From an uncultured Clostridia bacterium (lineage in GTDB: Bacteria > Bacillota > Clostridia > UBA1381), in assembly GCA_904420525.1 (NCBI GenBank), contig CAJFVT010000087.1:1-36393 (forward strand): 36,393 nt of DNA, written 5' to 3'. The stretch's first letter is position 1. Every line of letters starts with the position of its first letter. Of the stretch, positions 1-9,217 are shown piece after piece. A program made the position numbers and the translations under genes. Under the pieces are notes generated by a model, which searched no databases, was not told the origin of the DNA, and saw only the letters and a program-made list of their open reading frames with translations.

Positions 1-3000
1 AATCATTCGGGATCACTTTTACAAACTGCTTTACCTTGCTTTCAAAATCATCCAGAATTTCACGTGCAATATCTGAGCCGGTATATTCAAAATGCTTCTC
101 AAGCATCGCTCTGAGCCTTCCGGCATCGGTCTTTGACAGCTTTTTGATGCTTACAAGCGCCTTATTGCAGTTTCCGTCAAGCTTCTTATCCTTGTCGTAC
201 ACATACGCTACACCGCCGCTCATACCCGCGGCAAAGTTTCTGCCCGTCTCGCCTATGACGGCTACGCAGCCGCCTGTCATATATTCACAGCCATGGTCTC
301 CCACGCCCTCTACTACCGCTGTCATACCGGAGTTCCTTACACAAAATCTCTCTCCGGCTATGCCTCTTATATATGCTTCGCCCTTTATCGCACCGTAGAA
401 GGCAACATTGCCGATTATGACATTTTCAGCCGGGTCAAATACTGACTCTGCCGGAGGCACAACTATGATCTTTCCGCCTGAAAGACCCTTTCCGATATAG
501 TCGTTCGAGTCACCCTCAAGCCTCATGGTCACTCCCGGCGCAAGAAACGCGCCGAAGCTCTGTCCTGCCGAGCCGAGGAAGCTGAGCATGATAGTATCGT
601 CCGGCAAGCCTGCCTCTCCATGCCTGCGCGCGATCTCTGAGGAAAGTATAGTCCCTGTTACACGGTCAGTGTTTCTTATGGCGAGCTTCGCCTCTATACG
701 CTTGCCGCTGTTTATCGCCGGCTCACAGAGCTTTAACAGAGTGTTGACATCAAGCGTTTTGTAAAGCTCGTGATCCTGCTCAACATTGTGATATCTTTCG
801 AAATCATTTGAGCATATCTTCGGCTGATACAGCAGTGATGAAAGATCCACCTTTTCGGCCTTCCAGTTACCCTCTACCGTCTTTTGTGAAAGCAGTTCGA
901 CATGACCGATCATTTCGTCCACCGACTTTACGCCTATCTTCGCCATCCATTCTCTAAGATCCTGGGCGATAAACCGCATGAAGTTCTCAACGTACTCCGG
1001 TTTCCCCGCAAATCTGGACCTGAGCTTAGGATTTTGCGTAGCAACTCCCACAGGGCAGGTGTCAAGATTACATACTCTCATCATAACACAGCCGATCGCG
1101 ATCAGCGGACCCGTAGCGAATCCGTATTCCTCGGCGCCCAAAAGCGCCGCTATCGCGACATCGCGTCCTGTGAGCAGCTTTCCGTCCGTCTCTATAACGA
1201 CCCTGTTCCTGAGGTTGTTCATAAGAAGCGCCTGATGCGTTTCCGCAACGCCAAGCTCCCACGGGAGTCCGGCATGACGCACACCCGTCCGCGGAGCCGC
1301 GCCTGTTCCGCCGTCATAGCCTGAGATCAGTATAACATCGGCTCTGCCCTTCGCAACTCCCACAGCGATCGTTCCCACGCCGGCCTCCGAAACGAGCTTT
1401 ACGGTCACTCTCGCGTCACGGTTGGCATTCTTAAGATCGGTTATGAGCTGCGCCAGATCCTCTATCGAATATATATCATGATGCGGCGGAGGTGAGATAA
1501 GGCTCACTCCGGGAGTTGAATGTCTCGCCTTTGCGATCCATGGATATACCTTTCCTCCCGGAAGATGTCCGCCCTCGCCGGGCTTTGCGCCCTGCGCCAT
1601 TTTTATCTGTATTTCCTTCGCATTCTGCAGATAGTGGATATGAACTCCGAAACGTCCCGATGCCACCTGCTTTATAGCGCTGCATCTCGAATCGCCGTTT
1701 TCATCAGGTATAAACCTATCCGGATTTTCTCCGCCCTCGCCGCTGTTCGATTTGCCGCCGAGCCTGTTCATCGCGATCGCCAGACACTCGTGCGCCTCGC
1801 CGGATATAGAACCGTATGACATAGCTCCGGTCTTAAATCTCTTCACTATGCTCTCAACACTCTCTACCTTATCTATCGCTATAGGCTTATCTATCGTCTT
1901 TATATTGAGCATGCCGCGTATATTGCACTGCTTGCCTCTGTGGCTGTCCATCTCCTCTGCATATTCCTTATACAGCTTATAGTTTCCGGTGCGGCATGCC
2001 TGCTGCAGCTTGTATATGGACGAAGGATTGAACATATGATATTCACCCTTTGCACGCCATTTATAATCGCCGCCGGCCTTTAGAGATCTCGCTGAGGATA
2101 TCTTGTCGAACGCGTTCTTTATACGCATCATGACCTCTTTTTCTATCTCCTCAAGTCCGAGTCCTCCTATCCTTGTCGCTGTTCCGGTGAAGTATTTGTC
2201 AACGACACTTTCTCGTATGCCAAGCGCCTCAAATATCTGCGCGCCCTGATAGGAAGCAATAGTCGAGATACCCATCTTCGACATGATCTTCACGATGCCG
2301 CTCGTTACCGCGCTGTTATATCTCTTTACTGCCTCATCGTGCGGATATGAGATCATGCCAAGCTCCTCAAGATGCTGTATCTCCTCATACACGAGATATG
2401 GGTTTATACCGTTTACGCCGTAGCCTACAAGACATGCAAAATGGTGCACCTCGCGCGGCTCCCCGGTCTCAAGAACTATCGAGACCTTCATTCGCGTACC
2501 CTGTCTTATAAGATGATGATGCAGACCTGAAGCGGCAAGCAGCGCCGGGATCGGGGCCTTATCCTTGTTCGCTCCCTTGTCTGAAAGTATGATTATGTTA
2601 TACCCATTCTCTACCGCTATATCCGCCGCCTCGAATATCGTTTCCATTGCGGCTTCCATGTCGTTTTCAGCGTGAGTGTTGAAAAGCGATGAAAGCGTTA
2701 TGCTTTTGAAGCCTTCAAGCTCTATCGTTCTGAGCTTTGCAAGCTCTTCATTTGAAAGTATCGGGCTCTGCGCGCGCACCTTACGGCAGTTCAGCTCAGA
2801 CGATGTAAGCAGATTTTGCTCACACCCAAACAGTGTGAATGTGGAGGTCACGACCTTCTCACGGATAGCATCGATAGGCGGATTTGTGACCTGAGCGAAC
2901 AGCTGCTTAAAATAATTATACAGCAGCTGCGGCTTTTCCGAAAGTACCGCTATAGGCGTATCCGTTCCCATAGCTCCCACAGGGTCCTCGCCCTTCTCAA

Positions 3001-4579
3001 CGATCTGCTTTATCGTCATGTTTATATCTTCCCATGTATAACCGTATATCTTCTCCTTCGTAAGCAGCGGAAGCCCGGCCTCGTCACCGTTTTCACGGTT
3101 AACAAACATATTGTCAAGGAAAAGCGCGTTCCTGAGCGCCATATCCTTATTTATAGAGTTCGCCGCGCTTGCCTTGATCTCGGATACGAGATCATGCCAC
3201 GACCTGCCGCTGCCTTCGTTTACAGGCAGATCCTCTATATCGACAAGCGTTTTCTTTACCCACTCCGCATACGGCTTATGCGCCGCCTCATACGCCTTTA
3301 TCTCATCATCCGATACTATCTTGCCCTGAGCCGTATCGATCAGCAGCATCTTTCCCGGATGCAGACGCTCCTTCGCTATTATCTTCGACGGATCTATATC
3401 AGTTACGCCTACCTCCGAGGCCAGGATTATCATATCGTCACTCGTAACATAGTATCTTGCCGGTCTCAGCCCGTTTCTGTCAAGCGTTGCTCCTACAAGA
3501 GTTCCGTCCGTGAAGGCTACCGCGGCCGGTCCGTCCCACGGCTCTGTTATACATGAATGATATTCATAAAAGCTGCGCTTCGCCGGATCCATGCTCTCGT
3601 TCTTCTCCCATGGCTCCGGTATAGTCATCATGACCGCGCGGGGCAGAGAAAAGCCCGACAGGTGCAGAAACTGGAGGTAGTTATCCAGCATTGCCGAGTC
3701 AGAGCCGTCCTCGTTTATCACCGGCAGGATCTTTTCCATATCTCCCTCAAATTCAGGCGTACTGAACATTCTCTCACGGGCCTTGACCCAGTTTACATTT
3801 CCGCGTATAGTGTTTATCTCTCCATTATGGATTATATATCTGTTAGGATGCGCCCTCTCCCATGACGGAAAAGTATTCGTTGAAAACCTTGAATGTACGA
3901 GCGCGATAGCTGTTTCAAGATCCTCATCCTTAAGATCCAGATAAAATTCGTTTACCTGATCGGGTGTAAGCATCCCCTTGTACACTATAGTACGTGTCGA
4001 GAAAGACGCAAAATAGAAGTAGTTGTCCTTCCCAGATTTTCTGATCCTTTTCTCCGCGATCTTATTTATTACATAAAGCTTTCTTTCAAAGCAGTCGTTA
4101 TCCATCTCTTTGCCCTTGCCGACAAATATCTGCATGATATACGGCATCGCTTCCTTTGCGCTTTCTCCTATGCAGACGTCATAGACCGGAACTGTACGCG
4201 CACCCAGTACCTTCTGCCCCTCCTGTGCTATTATGTCCTTTAGCTCCGAAAGGCTCTCATCTCTCGTTTCCTTATCCGGAGAGAGAAAAAGCATACCGAC
4301 GCCGTAATCACCCTGCTCCGGCAGCTCGAAGCCTTCGTTTTTGCATACCTTCCGCATGAATTTATGCGGCATCTGAATAAGTATGCCGGCGCCGTCACCT
4401 GTATCCGGCTCAGATCCGACTCCGCCGCGGTGCGCCAGATTTTTAAGTATCTGTATACCCTGATTTACCACCCCATGCGACTTCTTTCCCTTGATATTGG
4501 CTATGCAGCCTATACCGCATGCGTCATGCTCAAATTGAGGATCATACAATCCCTGCTTCTTCGGAAGTCCGTTTTCCAT
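1..4579 (-). CDS. gltB: Glutamate synthase large subunit (GltB-type), C-terminus beyond window start
   Basis: Not in ORF track because no stop lies inside the window. Reverse-strand reading from ATG at 4579 gives [38 protein letters not shown]...[25 protein letters not shown], typical of the GltB glutamine amidotransferase N-terminus. I decoded roughly the first 430 residues, not the whole frame. Confidence 0.93.
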   Translation of the reverse strand, partial: [1526 protein letters not shown]

Positions 4580-4639
4580 TTTATATACCTCATTCCTTTC
4601 CGTGCAGAAAGCACAAAATGTTTTTCACGCTTGTTATTA

Positions 4640-4700
4640 AAAAAGAAGGCATCTCAACGACACACCCGAATAAACGGGTATGTACATTGAGACGCCGTTG
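4640..4700 (-). terminator. Intrinsic terminator between dapL and gltB
   Basis: Minus strand GGCGTCTCAATGTACATACCCG-TTTATT-CGGGTGTGTCGTTGAGATGCC followed by TTCTTTTTT. Confidence 0.8.
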
Positions 4701-4737
4701 CCTCATTTGCCGGACGGCTGCGCCGTCCTGTTATATG

Positions 4738-5943
4738 TTAAAGTATAGCTGTGATCTTTTCCATCGCCTTTTCTGTGTTTTCCTTCGTTGAGAAAGCCGT
4801 AAATCTTATATAGCCCTCGCCGCTCGGTCCAAAGCCCGATCCGGGAGTGGTCACTACTCCGGCCTCATTCAACAGCTTATCAAAGAGATCCCATGACTTC
4901 ATGCCGTTTGGAGCCTTTGCCCATACATACGGTGAATTTACCCCTCCGTATACCTCAAGTCCCGCTTTTTCAAGCGCGGTCCTTATTATCCCGGCATTTC
5001 CCAGATAGTATTCTATATTCGCTCTGATCTGCTTCTGTCCCTCGTCCGAATACACCGCCTCGGCAGCCTTCTGGATCACATAAGGAACGCCGTTGAATTT
5101 CGTACACTGACGCCTGTTCCAAAGCCCGTTAAGACCAGTGCCGCCGATCTTAAGAGCCTTAGGCACTACCGTGTAAGCACAGCGTGTTCCGGTAAATCCG
5201 GCAGTCTTTGAAAAACTCCTGAACTCTATCGCTACCTCCTTAGCGCCCTCGACCTCGTATATAGAATGAGGAACATCCTCCTCGGTTATGAACGCCTCAT
5301 ACGCGCTGTCGTAAAGGATAACGCTTCCGTTCTCCCTGGCATAATCCACCCAGAGCTTCAGCTGATCCTTTGTCAATGTTTCTCCCGTAGGATTATTGGG
5401 GAAGCAAAGATAGATCATATCCACCTTTTCCTTCGGGAGCTCCGGCATAAAGCCGTTTTCCGCAGTACAGGGCATATAATACAGGTTAGACCAGCGCTCG
5501 CCGTCAAAATCGCCCGCTCTGCCGGCCATCGCGTTAGTATCCACATATACAGGATATACAGGATCACATACCGCGACCTTATTATCCGCGCCGAATATAT
5601 CTCCGATATTTCCGCAGTCGGATTTTGCACCGTCCGAAACGAATATCTCGTCCGGCTCTATCCCCAGTTCCGCATAGTCATGCTCCACTATCTTGTTTCT
5701 GAGGAAATCATAGCCCTGCTCAGGTCCGTAACCATGAAAGCCCTCCGGCGTTCCCATCTCGTCCACCGCCTTATGCATAGCCTCGATAACCGCGGGAACG
5801 AGCGGTCTTGTTACATCACCTATACCCATTCTTATGATCTCTCTGTCCGGGTTAGCCTCCTGAAACTCCGATACCTTTTTTGCGATCGTTGAAAAAAGAT
5901 AGCTGCCGGGCAGCTTTAAATAATTCTCGTTTATCTTTGCCAT
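4738..5943 (-). CDS. dapL: LL-diaminopimelate aminotransferase
   Basis: ORF protein [48 protein letters not shown]...; strong DapL family resemblance. Internal Met at 5943 preferred as start. Confidence 0.95.
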   Translation of the reverse strand: MAKINENYLKLPGSYLFSTIAKKVSEFQEANPDREIIRMGIGDVTRPLVPAVIEAMHKAVDEMGTPEGFHGYGPEQGYDFLRNKIVEHDYAELGIEPDEIFVSDGAKSDCGNIGDIFGADNKVAVCDPVYPVYVDTNAMAGRAGDFDGERWSNLYYMPCTAENGFMPELPKEKVDMIYLCFPNNPTGETLTKDQLKLWVDYARENGSVILYDSAYEAFITEEDVPHSIYEVEGAKEVAIEFRSFSKTAGFTGTRCAYTVVPKALKIGGTGLNGLWNRRQCTKFNGVPYVIQKAAEAVYSDEGQKQIRANIEYYLGNAGIIRTALEKAGLEVYGGVNSPYVWAKAPNGMKSWDLFDKLLNEAGVVTTPGSGFGPSGEGYIRFTAFSTKENTEKAMEKITAIL

Positions 5944-5972
5944 TTCTAAATTCTCCTCTGATAACATTATTT

Positions 5973-6001
5973 ATTGTACACCGTTTTCAAGACAAATTCA
6001 A
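5973..6001 (-). promoter_or_regulatory. Sigma-A-type promoter for dapL
   Basis: Minus strand TTGAAT - 17 nt - TACAAT, just upstream of the dapL start. Confidence 0.6.
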
Positions 6002-6093
6002 CTATTATTTTGCACAAAATTAACATCTGCAAACTTTTTTTGATTTGCTAAATTGTCCGACTTTGCAAGATCTCTTATATGATCACAGCCGCT

Positions 6094-6948
6094 TCAAAGC
6101 GTGATCTCCCCCTCAAAAACAAATTCCGCGGGACCTGTCATATATACATTATTGTCCTCTCTGTCCCATTTGATGTGCAGCGTGCCGCCCCTCAGCTCCA
6201 GATCGGCCTCGCCTTCGACCAGACCGCAGAGCGTCGCGGCGACAAGCGTAGCGCAGGCGCCGGTACCGCAGGCAAGAGTCTCTCCCGCCCCTCTTTCCCA
6301 GACCCTCATTTTTATCCTGTCCCTGTCAATTATCTTGGCAAATTCAGTGTTTATCCTGTTCGGGAACATCATATGATTTTCAAATCCCGGGCCTGTTTTT
6401 TCTATGTCCAGCCCATCCACATCATCTATAAAGGTCACAGCATGTGGATTGCCCATGGAGACCCCGGTGATCCTCCATTCCTTTCCGTCCACATCAACGG
6501 GCATATCTACAAAACGGTCTCCCTCCGCATCGATCGGGATCTTTTTCGGAACAAGCTCCGGCGCGCCCATATTTACCCGCACCGCAGCCGTTTCACCCTG
6601 CTCATCCAGCGTAAGCTCCAGTGTTTTTATGCCTGCCAGCGTTTCAAGCGTAAAGACCGTCTTATCGGTAAGCCCCTTGTCATGCACATATTTGCCGACA
6701 CATCTCGATGCGTTGCCGCACATTTCCGCCTGAGTGCCGTCACTGTTGTACATATCCATCCTGAAATCTGCCTTGTCTGAAGGGCAAATGAGAACGAGTC
6801 CGTCCGAGCCGACCCCGAAATGCCTGTCAGAGATCCTGCGTGCGGTCTCATTCGCATTTTCTATTTTTTTCTCCATGCAGTTCACGTAAACATAATCATT
6901 TCCGGCGCCCTGCATCTTTGTAAATCTTATCGTCTGCATTTTTTTCAC
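6094..6948 (-). CDS. dapF: Diaminopimelate epimerase
   Basis: MKKMQTIRFTKMQGAGNDYVYVNC..., MCGNASRCVGKY and ACGTGACAT catalytic Cys motifs. Confidence 0.96.
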   Translation of the reverse strand: MKKMQTIRFTKMQGAGNDYVYVNCMEKKIENANETARRISDRHFGVGSDGLVLICPSDKADFRMDMYNSDGTQAEMCGNASRCVGKYVHDKGLTDKTVFTLETLAGIKTLELTLDEQGETAAVRVNMGAPELVPKKIPIDAEGDRFVDMPVDVDGKEWRITGVSMGNPHAVTFIDDVDGLDIEKTGPGFENHMMFPNRINTEFAKIIDRDRIKMRVWERGAGETLACGTGACATLVAATLCGLVEGEADLELRGGTLHIKWDREDNNVYMTGPAEFVFEGEITL

Positions 6949-6958
6949 TCCCGCATTT

Positions 6959-7483
6959 TTATATTTCCAGTATCAATCTTGCTGTATCTATGAATTTTGC
7001 TCCGGTATCCATGCTCCGTTTCTGTATAAACCTATGCGCCTGCTGCTCGCTCATATGGAACCGCTCCCTCAGGAGCAGCTTCGCCTGCTGTATTATCCTT
7101 GCCTCCTCCGGATCACGCGCTGCTCTCCCGCGCGCAGAGGAAACATTGCCGGTGAATACCTCCAGAGACGAGATCAGCTTCTGTCTGCTCACTGGCAAAG
7201 GTATTATAAATATATCCTCATTTTCTATATCGTGCAAGCGTTCAGGCTTCACTATCGAAACGAGCTTTGAACCGTCCGGAAGACTCTCAAAGATCTCATC
7301 AGCTATCATATCAGGAAGCTTATATCCCATGACCGCTACCGCGTCATCATAGTTCTCCATCCTTCGTATAAGCTCCGCGCCGCTCCGGCATATGACATTG
7401 TCTATCTCAAAACCGGCGCCTTCAAGCATCAGACGGACTTTATCCGCAGCGCTGTCATTTGAAAATGCCAATACAATACGCAT
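6959..7483 (-). CDS. ANTAR-domain RNA-binding response regulator (antiterminator type)
   Basis: C-terminal AKLLLRERFHMSEQQAHRFIQKRSMDTGAKFIDTARLIL matches the ANTAR helical domain; N-terminal receiver-like region. Confidence 0.9.
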   Translation of the reverse strand: MRIVLAFSNDSAADKVRLMLEGAGFEIDNVICRSGAELIRRMENYDDAVAVMGYKLPDMIADEIFESLPDGSKLVSIVKPERLHDIENEDIFIIPLPVSRQKLISSLEVFTGNVSSARGRAARDPEEARIIQQAKLLLRERFHMSEQQAHRFIQKRSMDTGAKFIDTARLILEI

Positions 7484-7513
7484 AAAGTCCCTCCTCCTTT
7501 ACATAATAGCATT

Positions 7514-7549
7514 AGGTGATTGCGAAAGATTCGTTTCGCAATTACTTAG
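7514..7549. repeat. Dispersed palindromic repeat, family A copy 1
   Basis: GTGATTGCGAAA-GATTCG-TTTCGCAATTAC inverted repeat; related to 18008-18041 and 31019-31052. Confidence 0.75.
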
Positions 7550-7578
7550 TAACAGCATGTATAATTGACTGAATTGCT

Positions 7579-8910
7579 TTAATACTGCACTAAATATCTG
7601 TCAAGCTCCCATTTGCTAACAGTCCGCCTGTACTGATCATATTCAGCTTCTTTTTTAGCGATATAACTTTCCTTGAGCCTTGTACCCAGCAGCTCCTCCA
7701 CAAGCTCCGAATCCTTTGCTATCTGCAGAGCCTCGTTCAGACTTACCGGTATACGCTCTATGCCCAGCATCGTAAGATCGTTCTTTGAAAGCTCATTCAC
7801 GTTCATCCCTATGCTGGGCGGAAGCACTATGCTCTCATCCCTTATGCCCATAAGTCCCGCCTTCAGTATCGCCGCTATAGCAAGATACGGATTTGCCGTA
7901 GGATCCGGCGAACGGTACTCTATAGACGAGTTTTCCGGTATACGCGACTGTACCGCACGGATAAGCAGGCTCCTGTTGTTCTCAGACCACGATATATGAT
8001 ACGGCGCATCCGCTCCCGGTATAAATCTTTTATAGGAGTTTACCGTAGGGTTTGTAAGACACACTATCTCACGCGTATAATGAAGAAGTCCGGCTATAAA
8101 TCTATATGTCTCGTTCCGGAACTGTCTTTTGCCGGTATCATATGCGAATACATTCTCGCCGTCTTTTTCAAGATACATCGTCAGGTGCATGCCTGAGCCC
8201 CATTCATCAGCAAACGGCTTAGGCATAAACGTAGCATGCAGACCGTTGCGCTTTGCTATAGTCTTTACTACTGTTCTGAACGTTACGATCCTGTCCGCCG
8301 TTACGAGCGCGTCATCCGCCTTGAATACTATCTCGTGCTGACCGTGTGCCATCTCGTGATGCGATGCCTCTATAGTATACCCCATCTCTTCAAGTGTGAG
8401 ACATATATCACGCCGTACATTCTCACCGTTATCCAGAGGCGCCATATCAAAATAACTGCCTGAATCGTGCGTTTGCGTGGTCGGTCTGCCCTGTTCATCC
8501 GTGTTGAACAGGAAAAATTCTATCTCAGGGCCTATTTTGAGCTTATAGCCCATTTCCTCAGCTTCTTTTACCACCTTTTCTAAAACAAGCCTCGGATTAT
8601 ACTCCAACGGACGTCCGTCCGGAGTATACACATCACATATCAGCCTCGCCACCTTGCCGTTATGCGGACGCCACGGAAAAATCGCGAACGTACTCAGATC
8701 CGGATGAAGATACAGATCGCTTTCCTCAATATTGGCAAATCCATCTATCGCGGAGCCGTCAAATATACAGCGGTTTTCAAGAGCCTCCTCCAGTCTGTCC
8801 ACGGTTATAGCCATGTTTCTCATCTGTCCAAGCATATCTGTAAACTGAAGCCTGATAAATCTTACGTCCTCGTCCTCTACCCTTTTTAAAATCATCTCTT
8901 TCGGTGTCAT
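7579..8910 (-). CDS. glnA: Glutamine synthetase type I
   Basis: MTPKEMILKRVEDEDVRFIRLQFTDMLGQMRNMAI...FDGSAIDGFANIEESDLYLHPD; FMPKPFADEWGSGMH; YEYRSPDPTANPYLA-like motifs. Confidence 0.97.
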   Translation of the reverse strand: MTPKEMILKRVEDEDVRFIRLQFTDMLGQMRNMAITVDRLEEALENRCIFDGSAIDGFANIEESDLYLHPDLSTFAIFPWRPHNGKVARLICDVYTPDGRPLEYNPRLVLEKVVKEAEEMGYKLKIGPEIEFFLFNTDEQGRPTTQTHDSGSYFDMAPLDNGENVRRDICLTLEEMGYTIEASHHEMAHGQHEIVFKADDALVTADRIVTFRTVVKTIAKRNGLHATFMPKPFADEWGSGMHLTMYLEKDGENVFAYDTGKRQFRNETYRFIAGLLHYTREIVCLTNPTVNSYKRFIPGADAPYHISWSENNRSLLIRAVQSRIPENSSIEYRSPDPTANPYLAIAAILKAGLMGIRDESIVLPPSIGMNVNELSKNDLTMLGIERIPVSLNEALQIAKDSELVEELLGTRLKESYIAKKEAEYDQYRRTVSKWELDRYLVQY

Positions 8911-8969
8911 GTCAATAACCTCCCGTTATACTTGTGAGTCCTCTGACCGGGTCCACAATTAATTTTAGA

Positions 8970-9005
8970 AAATAAAAAAGGCACACGAAAAATAAGTGCG
9001 CCTTT
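8970..9005 (-). terminator. Intrinsic terminator inside the glnA 5' leader (candidate attenuator)
   Basis: Minus strand AAAGGCGCAC-TTATTTTTC-GTGTGCCTTT then TTTATTTT; 10-bp stem with one G-U. Confidence 0.85.
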
Positions 9006-9041
9006 GCAAAATCATCTCAAAGATCAGCTGAACTGCCGATC
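9002..9041 (-). promoter_or_regulatory. Candidate antiterminator hairpins upstream of glnA terminator
   Basis: Minus strand GATCGGC-AGTTCA-GCTGATC (7 bp, hexaloop), then CTTTG...CAAAG whose 3' arm overlaps the 5' arm of the terminator. Confidence 0.5.
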
Positions 9042-9060
9042 ACAGCTTCGATTCAATTTA

Positions 9061-9089
9061 ATTATACCACACATGAACATAATTTGCAA
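9061..9089 (-). promoter_or_regulatory. Sigma-A-type promoter for glnA
   Basis: Minus strand TTGCAA - 17 nt - TATAAT, about 150 nt upstream of the glnA ATG. Confidence 0.8.
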
Positions 9090-9173
9090 CACTTTTTTTG
9101 AAATTGTTACATGTGTATAATTTTTGGGGTATTATGCTATATAAAGCATTGCGTATCCACCAACCGACCGTGT

Positions 9174-9207
9174 AAACAGAAAAAGCGGACAGTCTTAACC
9201 ATCCGCT
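9174..9207 (-). terminator. Intrinsic terminator after pnp
   Basis: Minus strand AAGCGGA-TGGTTAAGACTG-TCCGCTT followed by TTTCTGTTT. Confidence 0.65.
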
Positions 9208-9217
9208 TATGCTTTTA

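Noticed and set aside
2816-3556. Long plus-strand ORF (246 aa) and other plus-strand ORFs in 1-4800
   Set aside because: They are antisense to the clearly coding gltB frame; composition looks like shadow ORFs of a codon-biased gene.
5266-5892. 208-aa plus-strand ORF
   Set aside because: Antisense shadow of dapL.
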